Source of the DNA: an uncultured Duganella sp.
GTDB lineage: Bacteria > Pseudomonadota > Gammaproteobacteria > Burkholderiales > Burkholderiaceae
Reading direction: 5' to 3'
DNA length: 34,781 nucleotides
NCBI GenBank assembly: GCA_946482335.1
Contig: CAMLRG010000034.1
Location: 1-34,781 of the forward strand
Shown here in pieces: positions 1-7,969 of this stretch (position 1 is its first letter; the number at the start of each line of letters is the position of its first letter). The notes under the pieces are model-generated. The model was given only the letters and a program-made list of their open reading frames with translations. It did no database searches and was not told the origin of the DNA. The translations under genes were made by a program, and so were the position numbers.

Positions 1-576
1 GGAAACGTTGGTGTTCAGCACATTCGATTGCGTGATGCGCTGGTTCAGGCTGGCGATATTGGCGCTCAGCGTGTTCAGCTGCGGCAAGATGGCGTCGCGC
101 TGCTGGTTGATCGAGGTTTGCTGCTGGGTGGTGACGTTGTAGATACTGTTGAACGATTGCGCCATGGCGTTGGCGGCCGTCACCACTTGCTGGCGCAGCG
201 GGGTCGACACGGGATCGACGCCGGCCGCATTCAGGGCGCGGAAGAATTGGTCGACGCCGTTCGACAGGCTGGTCTGTTCATCGCCCATCACGCGCTCGAG
301 CTGCGTGAAATACGGTTGCGACTGGGTGCGCATGCCGAGGTCGGAATTGGCGCGCCACAATTGTTGGCTCTTGTACGAGTCGGAGAAGCGCACCAGTTTG
401 CTCACTTCCACGCCGAAGCCTGCGCCGTAAGTGCCGGTGGCCGGGGTGCGGGCCGACAGGATGACACCCTGGCGGGTATAACCCTTGGTTTGCAAGTTGG
501 CAATGTTCTGGCTGGTCGTATTGATGGAGGCCTGGGCAGCCAACGATCCGGACAGTGCATTGTTGATAATCGACAT
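1..576 (-). CDS. flgK: Flagellar hook-associated protein 1 FlgK, N-terminal part (cut by window edge)
   Basis: FlgK is the first hook-filament junction protein; it is exported by the flagellar type III apparatus and sits between hook and filament. The start ATG is at 574-576, preceded by a purine-rich AAGGGAAG. The 192 visible residues begin MSIINNALSGSLAAQ and carry the N-terminal flagellar rod/hook signature (TTSQNIANLQTKGYTRQ, about residues 20-36), followed by the GAGFGVEVSKLVRFSDSY segment typical of FlgK. Later residues are Gln/Asn-rich and helical, as expected for the D0/D1 region. The frame is open to position 1, so the C-terminal part lies to the left of the window. It is 84 bp downstream of the short flgJ gene. 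Family identity is very clear; only the 3' end is missing. Confidence 0.95.
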   Translation of the reverse strand, partial: MSIINNALSGSLAAQASINTTSQNIANLQTKGYTRQGVILSARTPATGTYGAGFGVEVSKLVRFSDSYKSQQLWRANSDLGMRTQSQPYFTQLERVMGDEQTSLSNGVDQFFRALNAAGVDPVSTPLRQQVVTAANAMAQSFNSIYNVTTQQQTSINQQRDAILPQLNTLSANIASLNQRITQSNVLNTNVS

Positions 577-660
577 GGTGCGTTCTTCCCTTGAGCTGGG
601 CCGTTGCTCCAAGGCATCTTGACCCGTTAACGTGTAAAGGCGACCGCGCCGGGGCGACTA

Positions 661-1059
661 TTAAGCGTCGGTCGGATTTTTCTTCACTGACATCGCATTT
701 TCTCCGGCGGCCACCGGCGCGGCCGGCAGCAACTGGCGCAGGATGGCGTCCGCCACGCCGAAGGCGCGCCGGCTGGCCAGCTGGTCGGCCACCAGGTTGT
801 CGGCCATGTCCAGCATGTCGCTGTTGATCGAGTCCTTGTAAATGCTGTCGTCGTCGGCCATGGCCTTGGTGGCTTCGCGCATCTTGTGCAAGCTTTGGGC
901 GATGAAGAAGCTTTCGAACTTGACGGCCGCTTCGGTGGCCTTGGCGCGGTAGCGCGACTCTTCCGTCTGCGGCGCCGGGGCGGCCTGGCCGATCTTGGGC
1001 GCCACCGGCTGGCCGATCTCCAGCTGGTGCACGGGCATGGGGAGGAAGCGGCTATCCAT
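661..1059 (-). CDS. flgJ: FlgJ rod-cap domain protein lacking the muramidase domain
   Basis: This 132-residue protein corresponds only to the N-terminal rod-binding (rod cap) domain of FlgJ. The core is about residues 38-108, with AAVKFESFFIAQSLHKMR, a DMLDMADNLVADQLA stretch and AFGVADAILRQL. In the usual dual-domain FlgJ of beta- and gammaproteobacteria a glucosaminidase domain follows; here the gene stops after a short disordered tail. I chose the ATG at 1057-1059 because it overlaps the flgI stop by one base (TGATG), and residues upstream in the same frame look non-native. It should cap the growing rod in the periplasm. The missing enzymatic half is probably the separate gene at 7929-8729. 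The rod-domain assignment is firm; the functional pairing with the distant gene is inference. Confidence 0.88.
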   Translation of the reverse strand: MDSRFLPMPVHQLEIGQPVAPKIGQAAPAPQTEESRYRAKATEAAVKFESFFIAQSLHKMREATKAMADDDSIYKDSINSDMLDMADNLVADQLASRRAFGVADAILRQLLPAAPVAAGENAMSVKKNPTDA

Positions 1060-2267
1060 CAGATCACCACCAGTTCGCCTTCGATGGCGCCGGCCTGGTC
1101 CAGCGCCTGCAGGATGGCCATGATGTCGTCCGGTGTCGCGCCCAGGCTGTTGACCACGTCGATGATGGCTTGCAGCTTGGCGCCGGCCGGCCACTTGAAC
1201 ATTTGCGGCTTGGCTTCGTCGACTGCCACGCTGGAATTCGGGGTGACGGCCGTCTGGCCCTGGCTGAACGGTGCCGGCTGGCTGACCTTGGAACTTTCCG
1301 AAATGACCACTTTGAGCGAGCCGTGGGTCACGGCAGCCGCCTTCACCCGCAAGCCGTCGGCAATCACCACCGTGCCGGTGCGCGAGTTGAACACCACTTT
1401 CGGGATGTCGGCGCCGACTTCGATCGGCAGCGCTTCCAGCTTGGCCATGAAGGCCACGCGCTGGGTCGGGTTGTCGGGGGCGATCACGTCGATGCCGGTG
1501 CCGTCGGCGGTGCTGGCCACGTCGCCGAACTTGCGGTTGATCGCTTCCACGATATTGGTGGCGGTCTGGAAGTTCGGCTGTTTCAGCGACAGGTGCACTG
1601 CCGGCTTGGTGGCGAAATCGGTCGGGATTTCGCGCTCGATCACGGCGCCGTTCGGGATGCGGCCGGCGGTCGGGGTGTTCACGGTCACCGAGGAGCCGCT
1701 TTTGCCCGAGGCGGACAGGCCGCCCACCACCACGTTGCCTTGCGCCAGGGCGTAGACTTCATTGTCGGCGGCCTTGAGCGGGGTCAACAGCAGGGAGCCG
1801 CCGCGCAAGCTCTTGGCGTCGCCCAGCGAGGAGACGGTGACGTCGATCGGTTGGCCGCGGCGGTAGCCGGGCGGGAACACCGCGGACACCATGACGGCGG
1901 CCACGTTCTTGGACTTGGCATCCTGGCCGTCGGGCATCTTCACGCCGAATTGCTTGAGCATGTTGACCACGGATTGGCTGGCGAACTTGACCTGGGTCGA
2001 GTCGCCGGAACCGTTCAGGCCGACCACCAGGCCGTATCCGACCAGGGGGTTTTCACGCACGCCTTCGATCGAGACCAGGTTGCGCAGCTGGGGGGCGGCG
2101 CTGGCGGGGAGGGCCAGGGCCAGGAGCAGGGCGGCGCAGAACCGGTAAAACCGGTAAACCGGGGTCAGGCCCGAAGGGCCTGACCCCCACCTGCCAACGC
2201 TGCTGGTGCTTGCTGGGGTCTGGCCCTGTGGGCCAGACCCCGTCCTACCGGTTTTGAATCGGAACAT
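1059..2267 (-). CDS. flgI: Flagellar P-ring protein FlgI with an abnormally extended N-terminus
   Basis: FlgI forms the P ring around the rod in the peptidoglycan layer after Sec export. The mature part is textbook: [18 protein letters not shown], then [16 protein letters not shown], and a C-terminus ending [14 protein letters not shown]. The protein is 402 residues. The hydrophobic signal core [15 protein letters not shown] begins only at about residue 42, because a palindromic insertion (2141-2255) encodes about 38 extra Gly/Pro/Ser/Thr-rich residues between the start codon and that core. The ATG at 2265-2267 has a good GAGGG ribosome site and lies 11 bp after the flgH stop. No other ATG, GTG or TTG occurs between it and the hydrophobic core in frame. 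Whether the long n-region still permits secretion cannot be judged from sequence. Confidence 0.93.
   Translation of the reverse strand: MFRFKTGRTGSGPQGQTPASTSSVGRWGSGPSGLTPVYRFYRFCAALLLALALPASAAPQLRNLVSIEGVRENPLVGYGLVVGLNGSGDSTQVKFASQSVVNMLKQFGVKMPDGQDAKSKNVAAVMVSAVFPPGYRRGQPIDVTVSSLGDAKSLRGGSLLLTPLKAADNEVYALAQGNVVVGGLSASGKSGSSVTVNTPTAGRIPNGAVIEREIPTDFATKPAVHLSLKQPNFQTATNIVEAINRKFGDVASTADGTGIDVIAPDNPTQRVAFMAKLEALPIEVGADIPKVVFNSRTGTVVIADGLRVKAAAVTHGSLKVVISESSKVSQPAPFSQGQTAVTPNSSVAVDEAKPQMFKWPAGAKLQAIIDVVNSLGATPDDIMAILQALDQAGAIEGELVVI
2141..2255. repeat. Palindromic element (two perfect hairpins in an outer inverted repeat) inside flgI
   Basis: Two perfect 12-bp-arm hairpins with 3-nt loops are seen. 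One is GGGGTCAGGCCC / GGGCCTGACCCC at 2161-2187; the other is GGGGTCTGGCCC / GGGCCAGACCCC at 2215-2241. They are separated by 27 bp. Around them lies an outer inverted repeat, AAAACCGGTA (2147-2156) against TACCGGTTTT (2246-2255), plus extra copies of ACCGGTAAA on the left. The two hairpins differ at one symmetric base pair per arm, so they look like related REP-type units in a pair. The whole block keeps the flgI frame. This resembles a non-autonomous repeat (REP doublet or MITE-like), but no target duplication or transposase is visible. Abundance elsewhere in the genome cannot be tested here. Confidence 0.85.
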
Positions 2268-2278
2268 AGTCACTACCC

Positions 2279-2938
2279 TCAGAACGGCATCAAAGGACCG
2301 AGGAAGAAGCGGGTCAGCCAGCCCGGGGTGTTCGTCTCGGCCAGCGAACCCTGGGCGCCATACGCGATACGCGCGTTGGCAATGCGTTGCGACGACACCT
2401 GGTTGTTGGCGTCGATATCGGCGGCGCGCAGGAAACCGCGCAGGCGCACGAACTCTTCGCCCTGGTTCAGGGTCAAGACTTTTTCGCCGGCGACTTTCAG
2501 CAAGCCGTTCGGCATCACTTCCTGCACGATGACGGTGATCGCACCGGACAGCGCATTTTGCTGCGTGCTCGAGGCATCGCCCTGGAACGCGCGCTGGGCC
2601 GAAATATCGACCCCGGCTTTGGGGAACGTCTTGCCCAGCAGGCTGGGCGGGGCGATGCCGACGCTGGAATCCTTGGCCATGGTGGTACCGGCACTCTTCG
2701 ACGCCTGCGTGGTTTCCTGCAGGATCACGGTGACGATGTCGCCGACGCGGAAGGCGCGGCTGTCCGAGACCAGCGACATGCCGCTGTCCGGATTGAAGAC
2801 GCCGCCCGAGGTGCCGCGCGGCAGCGCGGAACGGGACAGGGCGGGCGCTTCGTCGAAAGGCGCCGGGCGTACGCTCGGCTGCATGGTATTGCAACCCGAC
2901 AGCACGAGCACCGCCAGCGCGGCCAATGCGTGTTTCAT
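2279..2938 (-). CDS. flgH: Flagellar L-ring lipoprotein FlgH
   Basis: FlgH builds the L ring in the outer membrane, the outer bushing of the rod. The 219-residue protein starts [17 protein letters not shown], a lipoprotein signal with the lipobox LSGC, so Cys16 should be lipidated. Downstream motifs typical of FlgH are [19 protein letters not shown] (about residues 55-73), the Gly/Leu stretch [20 protein letters not shown], and [18 protein letters not shown]. The C-terminus ...[14 protein letters not shown] is characteristic. The start follows the flgG stop almost directly (TGATCATG), which suggests translational coupling in the flgBCDEFGHIJ operon. Identity is certain; function is inferred from the family. 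Confidence 0.97.
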   Translation of the reverse strand: MKHALAALAVLVLSGCNTMQPSVRPAPFDEAPALSRSALPRGTSGGVFNPDSGMSLVSDSRAFRVGDIVTVILQETTQASKSAGTTMAKDSSVGIAPPSLLGKTFPKAGVDISAQRAFQGDASSTQQNALSGAITVIVQEVMPNGLLKVAGEKVLTLNQGEEFVRLRGFLRAADIDANNQVSSQRIANARIAYGAQGSLAETNTPGWLTRFFLGPLMPF

Positions 2939-2940
2939 GA

Positions 2941-3732
2941 TCAGCGTGCAGCCTGTGCCAGGTATTGCAGCATATTATCCGCTGCGCTCAAGACTTTGGT
3001 GTTCATTTCGTAGGTGCGCTGGGCGGCGATCATGTCCACCATTTCTTCCACCACCTGCACGTTGGAACCTTCGAGTGCGCCCTGCTTGATCTTGCCGAAC
3101 TGGGCGTCGCCAGGGCGGCCTTCGGTCGGCGCGCCGGAGGCCGGCGTTTCGGCGAACAGGTTTTCGCCCAGCGCCTGCAGGCCGGTCGGGTTGATGAAGG
3201 AAGTCAGGGTCAGCTGGCCCAGTTCGGTCGGCGTGGTGTTGCCCGGGATATTGGCCGACACGGTGCCGTTCTCGCCGATGGTGATCGAGGTGGCATTGGT
3301 CGGCACGGTGATTTGCGGCACCAGCGGCAAGCCGGACGCATTCACCAGCACGCCGTTGGCGTCGATCTGCAGCTGGCCGGCACGGGTATAGGCCGGTTCG
3401 CCGCTGGGGCGGCGCACTTGCAGGAAACCGTTGCCCATCACCGCCACGTCGAGCGCGTTATTGGTGGTTTGCAGGTTGCCGGTGGTGAAAATCTTCTGGG
3501 TGCCGACCAGGTGGGTACCGTTACCCATCTGCACGCCGGACGGGTTCAGGGTATTGTTGTCGGCACGCTGGGCGCCCGGCTGCTGGTCGATCGAATAGAA
3601 CAAGTCTTCGAACACCACGCGGTCGCGCTTGAAGCCGACGGTGTTGGCATTGGCCAGGTTGTTGGCGATGGCTTGCAGTTTCGCGTCTTGCGCCTGCACG
3701 CCGGTCTTGCTGATCCACATTGCTGGATTCAT
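2941..3732 (-). CDS. flgG: Flagellar distal rod protein FlgG
   Basis: FlgG forms the distal rod that crosses the periplasm and passes through the P and L rings. The protein is 263 residues, close to the usual FlgG length. It begins [20 protein letters not shown], the classic FlgG N-terminus, followed by the rod signature [18 protein letters not shown] (about residues 21-38). The C-terminal helix [18 protein letters not shown] and the end [11 protein letters not shown] complete the D0 coiled coil. A strong AGGAGAA ribosome site precedes the ATG. No truncation or odd segment is visible. Confidence 0.97.
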   Translation of the reverse strand: MNPAMWISKTGVQAQDAKLQAIANNLANANTVGFKRDRVVFEDLFYSIDQQPGAQRADNNTLNPSGVQMGNGTHLVGTQKIFTTGNLQTTNNALDVAVMGNGFLQVRRPSGEPAYTRAGQLQIDANGVLVNASGLPLVPQITVPTNATSITIGENGTVSANIPGNTTPTELGQLTLTSFINPTGLQALGENLFAETPASGAPTEGRPGDAQFGKIKQGALEGSNVQVVEEMVDMIAAQRTYEMNTKVLSAADNMLQYLAQAAR

Positions 3733-3746
3733 CGGGATTCTCCTGG

Positions 3747-4475
3747 TTAGCCGCTAATCAGTTTGTTGCCGACTTCGGTCATGCTGTCGGCGGCCTTGAA
3801 CAATTTCATCTGGATTTCAAAGGTGCGGTTCAGGCTCATGGTGGCCACCATCTCTTCCACGGCGGACACGTTGGAGCCTTCCAGGTGGCCCGCCTTCACC
3901 TGCACCGTGGCGTCGGCGGCCAGGTCCTGGCCGTCGCGCGCCACCAGCAGGCCCGCTTCATTCTTGGTCAGCTCGGACGCTTCGGCGCGCACCAGCTTGA
4001 GCTTGTCGACCACCTGCATTTCCGCGGTGGCGCCCGGACCCAGGATCGACACCGTGCCATCCTGGCCGATCTCGACCTTGCGGTGGATCGGCAGGGTGAT
4101 CGGTCCGCCTTCGCCCAGCAGCTGCATGCCGTTGACGGTCATGGTGCCGTCGGCATCGAGGGTGATGGCGCCGGCGCGGGTATAGCCTTCACCGGTCGGG
4201 CCCTGCACGGCAAAATAGCCGGGGCCGGAAATGGCGATGTCCAGCTCGCGGCCGGTGGCGCGCAGCGTGCCCTGGCGGTCGGTCACCGCATTGGCTTGCA
4301 GCTGCGACATGTGGCGGTCGTCGTAACCGTAGCCGGGCAGCTTGGCCGCCTGCGCCAGCTCGAGGTTGGCGCGGAAGCCCGTGGTGTCCAGGTTGGCGAG
4401 GTTGTTGGCGTGCACCTGCTGGCCCCGCAGGGCCCGCTCGGCGCCGCTCATCGCGGTGTAGATCAGCGCATCCAT
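3747..4475 (-). CDS. flgF: Flagellar proximal rod protein FlgF
   Basis: FlgF is a rod subunit between FlgB/FlgC and FlgG, exported by the flagellar type III system. The protein has 242 residues. The N-terminus MDALIYTAMSGAERALRGQQ and the rod signature VHANNLANLDTTGFRANLE (about residues 22-40) are diagnostic. Middle segments TGREL(D)IAISGPGYFAVQ and TRAGAITLDADG match the FlgE/F/G family. The C-terminal helix reads HLEGSNVSAVEEMVATMSL. The gene lies 14 bp upstream of flgG in transcription order and 13 bp downstream of flgE. FlgG as an alternative is excluded by the dedicated flgG next to it. Confidence 0.95.
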   Translation of the reverse strand: MDALIYTAMSGAERALRGQQVHANNLANLDTTGFRANLELAQAAKLPGYGYDDRHMSQLQANAVTDRQGTLRATGRELDIAISGPGYFAVQGPTGEGYTRAGAITLDADGTMTVNGMQLLGEGGPITLPIHRKVEIGQDGTVSILGPGATAEMQVVDKLKLVRAEASELTKNEAGLLVARDGQDLAADATVQVKAGHLEGSNVSAVEEMVATMSLNRTFEIQMKLFKAADSMTEVGNKLISG

Positions 4476-4488
4476 TCGGCGTGGCCTC

Positions 4489-5712
4489 TTACAGCGCCTG
4501 CATCAGCGATTGCAACATCTGGTTCTCCGCGGTGATGACCTTGGAGTTCGCCTGGTAGTTGCGCTGCGAGGTCATCAGGCTGACCAGTTCGGCGGTGATG
4601 TCGACGTTGGACGTTTCCAGCGACGCCACGGTCAGGCTGCCCGCCACGCCCTTGCCCGGTTCGGCATAGTTCGGCGAGCCCGACTGCACGTTGGCTTGCC
4701 AGGACGTTTCGTTGACGGCGGTCAGCGCATCTTCGTTGGGGAAGGTCGCCAGGGTCAGGCGCGCCACCGCTTGTTTCTCGCCGTTGGAATACTTGGCCAC
4801 CACATTGCCTTCGTTGTCGAGCTCGACGCCGACATAGCTGCCGGCCGCATAGCCGTTGGCCGAGTTGGTCGAGGTGGTCGATTCGCCCTTCTGGAAAGTG
4901 GTGCCGGTAAAGTCCATTGCCACGTTCATGGTAGCGGCCGGCGTCGGGTTGAACGTCAGGTTGTTGACAAAGGTCGTGGTGGCAGGGGTGAGCTGGCCCG
5001 CGCTGTCGAACGTCAGGTTGTACGGCGTGGCAGTCCCGGTGCCGTCGAATGCGGTAAACACTTGCACGGTCAGGCCGGTGGCCGTGGCCCTCCTGAAATA
5101 CTGGGTCACGGTGTGCTCGTTACCCAGCGAATCGTGCACCACGGTCACTTTCGACAGGTTGTAGGAATCCGGGCTGGGGACGACCGGCGGCGTCGCTGCC
5201 GCGTTGGGTGCGACGAAGGCGGCGGTTGGCACGGTCCAGTCGGCCGACAGGTTGGCGACGAAGTCGACGCCGGTGGTGGCCTTGGCGCCCAGCATGGCGG
5301 TCGGCACCTTCACGTCGCCCATCGGGCCGGCCACCATGCTCGGCGGGGTCAGGGCGAAACCCTGCACCTTGTGGCCGGCGCTGTTGACCAGGAAGTCATT
5401 GGCGTCCTTGGTGAAGATGCCGACGCGGGTGTAGTTGGTCTGGCCGGTCAAATCCTGGGTGACGAAGAAGCCGCGGCCATTGATCAGGGCGTCCAGGCCG
5501 CGGTTGGTGGCCTGGATGCCGCCGTTCAAGCCGATCGACTGCGTGGTCGAGCCGATGTGTACGCCGGTCGGCTGGGACCCCGCGTGCAGCGACGCGAAGT
5601 TGGCACGGCTGGATTTGAAGCCGTAGGTCCCAGCGTTGGCGATATTGTTGGAAGTCGTGGCCAGTTGCTCATTGATGGCCTGGATGCCGGACAGGGCGAT
5701 ATCGAAACTCAT
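4489..5712 (-). CDS. flgE: Flagellar hook protein FlgE
   Basis: FlgE polymerises into the hook, the universal joint between rod and filament. The 407-residue protein starts MSFDIALSGIQAINEQLATT and has the signature SNNIANAGTYGFKSSRANF (about residues 21-39). The central region (about residues 150-290) is Thr/Ala/Val-rich, consistent with surface-exposed hook domains. The C-terminus LETSNVDITAELVSLMTSQRNY, then a QMLQSLMQAL end, is typical of FlgE. A GAAAGG ribosome site precedes the start. The length agrees with a standard-size hook monomer. Confidence 0.96.
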   Translation of the reverse strand: MSFDIALSGIQAINEQLATTSNNIANAGTYGFKSSRANFASLHAGSQPTGVHIGSTTQSIGLNGGIQATNRGLDALINGRGFFVTQDLTGQTNYTRVGIFTKDANDFLVNSAGHKVQGFALTPPSMVAGPMGDVKVPTAMLGAKATTGVDFVANLSADWTVPTAAFVAPNAAATPPVVPSPDSYNLSKVTVVHDSLGNEHTVTQYFRRATATGLTVQVFTAFDGTGTATPYNLTFDSAGQLTPATTTFVNNLTFNPTPAATMNVAMDFTGTTFQKGESTTSTNSANGYAAGSYVGVELDNEGNVVAKYSNGEKQAVARLTLATFPNEDALTAVNETSWQANVQSGSPNYAEPGKGVAGSLTVASLETSNVDITAELVSLMTSQRNYQANSKVITAENQMLQSLMQAL

Positions 5713-5727
5713 GGCAGGGACCTTTCG

Positions 5728-6396
5728 TTAAATAGCGGAAGTGGAGCTTTTGCCCCGGAATGCGGAAATGGCCGAAGGCGCAACGTCGCCCACGGTGTTA
5801 ACTTGCAGCGTCATGCCGCCGGCGGCGCCCAGCTGGACGCCGTCCAGGCGGCCTTGCACGGCCAGCGGCACGCTCGGGTTGCTCTCGCTGGCAACGCGCA
5901 TGCTGTAGCGGCCGGCCGGCATGCCCAGCTTGGCCGGATCGATGGTGAACGGGTGGCTGCCGGCGGGGAGGGTGCCCAGCTGGATTTCGTACTGCTGGCC
6001 GTTGGTGGCGGTCAGTACCAGGGTAGTCTTGGCCGAGGAGCTCGACAGGGTGGCCTGGCCTTGCACCGCAGTCCCTGCCACCGTCACGGACTCGGTCTGC
6101 ACCATGACGTCGGAGCCGACCTGGGCGCCCATGGCCAGCGCCTGCATCGATTGCAGCACGGAAGCGTTGGCGGTGGTGAGGTTGGCCAGGTTTTGCAGCG
6201 CCTCGGTTTGCGACAGCTGGGTCAGCTGCTGGACGAACTGGGCCGGATCCTGCGGCGACAGCGGATCCTGGTTCTGGATTTGCGCCACCAGCAGTTTGGT
6301 GAACATGTCGCGGCCTTCGTTGGAGGCGCCATTCAGCGCCACGCCGGTGGCATTGCTGCCTTGCGCGGCCGCATTGGTAAACAGGTTGGTTTCCAT
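5728..6396 (-). CDS. flgD: Hook capping / hook assembly protein FlgD
   Basis: FlgD caps the growing hook and is needed for FlgE polymerisation; it is not kept in the final structure. The protein is 222 residues. The conserved N-terminal export and capping segment is clear: DMFTKLLVAQIQNQDPLSPQ (about residues 30-49), then PAQFVQQLTQLSQTEALQNL. The C-terminal half is beta-rich, resembling the FlgD tudor/Ig-like region, with a PAGRYSMRVAS segment. Its ATG overlaps the flgC stop by one base (TGATG), so translation is probably coupled to flgC. The assignment is secure. Confidence 0.95.
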   Translation of the reverse strand: METNLFTNAAAQGSNATGVALNGASNEGRDMFTKLLVAQIQNQDPLSPQDPAQFVQQLTQLSQTEALQNLANLTTANASVLQSMQALAMGAQVGSDVMVQTESVTVAGTAVQGQATLSSSSAKTTLVLTATNGQQYEIQLGTLPAGSHPFTIDPAKLGMPAGRYSMRVASESNPSVPLAVQGRLDGVQLGAAGGMTLQVNTVGDVAPSAISAFRGKSSTSAI

Positions 6397-6812
6397 CAGG
6401 ATTCGCCCAGCTTGAGCAGGGAAGCCTGCATGCCGCGGATGCGGCCCAGCACTTCCACATTGGTTTCAAAAGCGCGCGATGCCGACATCATGTCGGTCAT
6501 CTCGGCCACCTGGTTGACGTTGGGGTAGAACACCATGCCGTCGGCATTGGCCAGCGGGTTGCCCGGCTCGTACACCTTGCGCAGCGGCTCGGCCGATTCG
6601 ACCACGTCCAGCACTTGCACCCGGCCGCCGGCGGCGGCGTCGAGGTTGTCGTCCATCACGGCCGCGAACACGGGCTTGCGGGCGCGATAGGTGGTGCTTT
6701 CGCTGCCGGACACGGAGTCGGCATTGGCCAGGTTGGAGGCGACGGTATTCAGGCGCACAGTCTGCGCCGCCATCGCCGAACCGGCAATTTGGGCAATGTC
6801 TTTAAAGCTCAT
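6396..6812 (-). CDS. flgC: Flagellar proximal rod protein FlgC
   Basis: FlgC is a proximal rod subunit. From the ATG at 6810-6812 the protein is 138 residues and begins MSFKDIAQIAGSAMAAQTVR, matching known FlgC N-termini. The rod signature LNTVASNLANADSVSG follows at about residues 21-36. The C-terminus has VAEMTDMMSASRAFETNVEVL. A GTG nine codons upstream overlaps the flgB stop (GTGA) and could extend the protein, but the ATG has a better AGGG ribosome site and fits the family length, so I prefer it. The gene ends in a one-base stop/start overlap with flgD. Confidence 0.95.
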   Translation of the reverse strand: MSFKDIAQIAGSAMAAQTVRLNTVASNLANADSVSGSESTTYRARKPVFAAVMDDNLDAAAGGRVQVLDVVESAEPLRKVYEPGNPLANADGMVFYPNVNQVAEMTDMMSASRAFETNVEVLGRIRGMQASLLKLGES

Positions 6813-6835
6813 GGCAAATCCCTGGTGTGGCGGAA

Positions 6836-7198
6836 TCACTGGCCGTTGATGGCCTTGGCCAGCCCGCGCAGCTTCATGTTGATGAAGGTCAGGCTGGTCG
6901 CGAAATCGGTGGCGTTTTGCGAAAAGGCGGCTTGCTCGACGCCGATCTCGACGGTGTTGCCGTCGACGGTCGGGTGGTAAGGCACGCGGAACTTGGTTTC
7001 GCCGTCGCCGTCGAGCACGGGCTCGCCGGCCAGTTCGGCTTCCACGCGCGCCAGCGACTCCTTGAAGTCGATATCCTGGGCGGCGAAGCCCGGCGTGTTT
7101 TCGTTGGCAATATTGGAGGCGAGGATGCGGGTGCGCTGCGCACGCAAGTTCAGTGCATCCGCATGCAAGCCTACCGCGTCCTTGAAATTAATGGCCAT
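6836..7198 (-). CDS. flgB: Flagellar proximal rod protein FlgB
   Basis: FlgB is the most basal rod subunit, next to the FliE adapter. The 120-residue protein starts MAINFKDAVGLHADALNLRA, with the rod signature TRILASNIANENTPGFAAQD (about residues 23-42). The C-terminus LTFINMKLRGLAKAINGQ is also typical. A strong GAGGGGAG ribosome site precedes the ATG. This is the first gene of the minus-strand flgBCDEFGHIJK run, facing away from flgA with only 54 bp between the two start codons. Any flgB promoter must lie in that gap or inside flgA; I could not identify a confident match. Confidence 0.95.
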   Translation of the reverse strand: MAINFKDAVGLHADALNLRAQRTRILASNIANENTPGFAAQDIDFKESLARVEAELAGEPVLDGDGETKFRVPYHPTVDGNTVEIGVEQAAFSQNATDFATSLTFINMKLRGLAKAINGQ

Positions 7199-7252
7199 TA
7201 TTTCTCCCCTCTGGTAATGTCCCAGCGAATTTACATACTAAAGGTATTGCCC

Positions 7253-7969
7253 ATGCCCAACAATCCTATTGTACAGGTTTTCCGCGCTTTGTTGCTCATG
7301 GGAATTTTGCATGCCAGTGCAGCAAGTGCTTCATCAATGGAGGAGTTGGTAAGGAAGGTGCAAGTAGCTGCGAAAAATCAATTGCAAAACCATGCAGAAA
7401 GCCAGCGCTGGCTGGAGCCGCAGTTCGATATCGAAGTGGTAAGGAATAATCGGCCGATTCCGGCCTGTCCCTCTGAGACCAGGGTGGAGAGCCTGGACCG
7501 GCGCGGAATAGGGCGCATGCGCTTTGTTATCGTCTGCCCAAGCTTGCAAGGATGGCGTTTTGAATTTGTGGCAAGGGCCAAGGTGTCGGCGAAGGTTGTC
7601 GTTGCGGCCACTGATTTAATGCCGGGCAAAATTCTGTCGCCTATAGATTTGTTGCACCAGCGCCACGATATCACCTTGCTCCCCGACACATTTTCCGATT
7701 TCAGCGCGCTGGAAGGCATGGCCACGCGCCGCACGATCCGGGAAGGCGATGTCATTCGACAAAATATGTTGACAGCGCCGCAATTGATCAAACGCGGCGA
7801 CCAAGTCCGCATCGTCGCGCGGCGCGAGCAGATTGAAGTGTCGATGGCGGGGGAAGCGCTGGACAATGGCACGCGCGGCGCCCTCATCCGGGTGCGCAAC
7901 AGCAGCGGCACCCAGATCCGGGCGCGGGTTATTGACGCTGGGACTGTTGAGCCTGCTGAACTGCCTTGA
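7253..7969 (+). CDS. flgA: P-ring assembly chaperone FlgA
   Basis: FlgA is a periplasmic chaperone that helps FlgI assemble into the P ring. From the ATG at 7253, which has an AAGG ribosome site eight bases upstream, the protein is 238 residues. A Sec signal peptide is visible (LLLMGILHASAASAS, about residues 13-27). The SAF domain lies in the C-terminal half: VVVAATDLMPGKILSPIDL, the conserved TRRTIREGDVIRQNML, then LIKRGDQVRIVARREQIEVSM. An in-frame ATG at 7217 has no good ribosome site and would put charged and aliphatic residues ahead of the signal, so I rejected it. The 3' end overlaps the convergent muramidase gene by 41 bp. flgA is the only plus-strand gene in the first 22 kb. Confidence 0.94.
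   Translation: MPNNPIVQVFRALLLMGILHASAASASSMEELVRKVQVAAKNQLQNHAESQRWLEPQFDIEVVRNNRPIPACPSETRVESLDRRGIGRMRFVIVCPSLQGWRFEFVARAKVSAKVVVAATDLMPGKILSPIDLLHQRHDITLLPDTFSDFSALEGMATRRTIREGDVIRQNMLTAPQLIKRGDQVRIVARREQIEVSMAGEALDNGTRGALIRVRNSSGTQIRARVIDAGTVEPAELP

Noticed and set aside
4510..6528. Long plus-strand open frame (672 codons) opposite flgE and flgD
   Set aside because: It lies antisense to flgE, flgD and flgC, which match their families over their whole length. The product is His/Gly/Arg-rich without domain features, the usual mirror of GC-rich genes.
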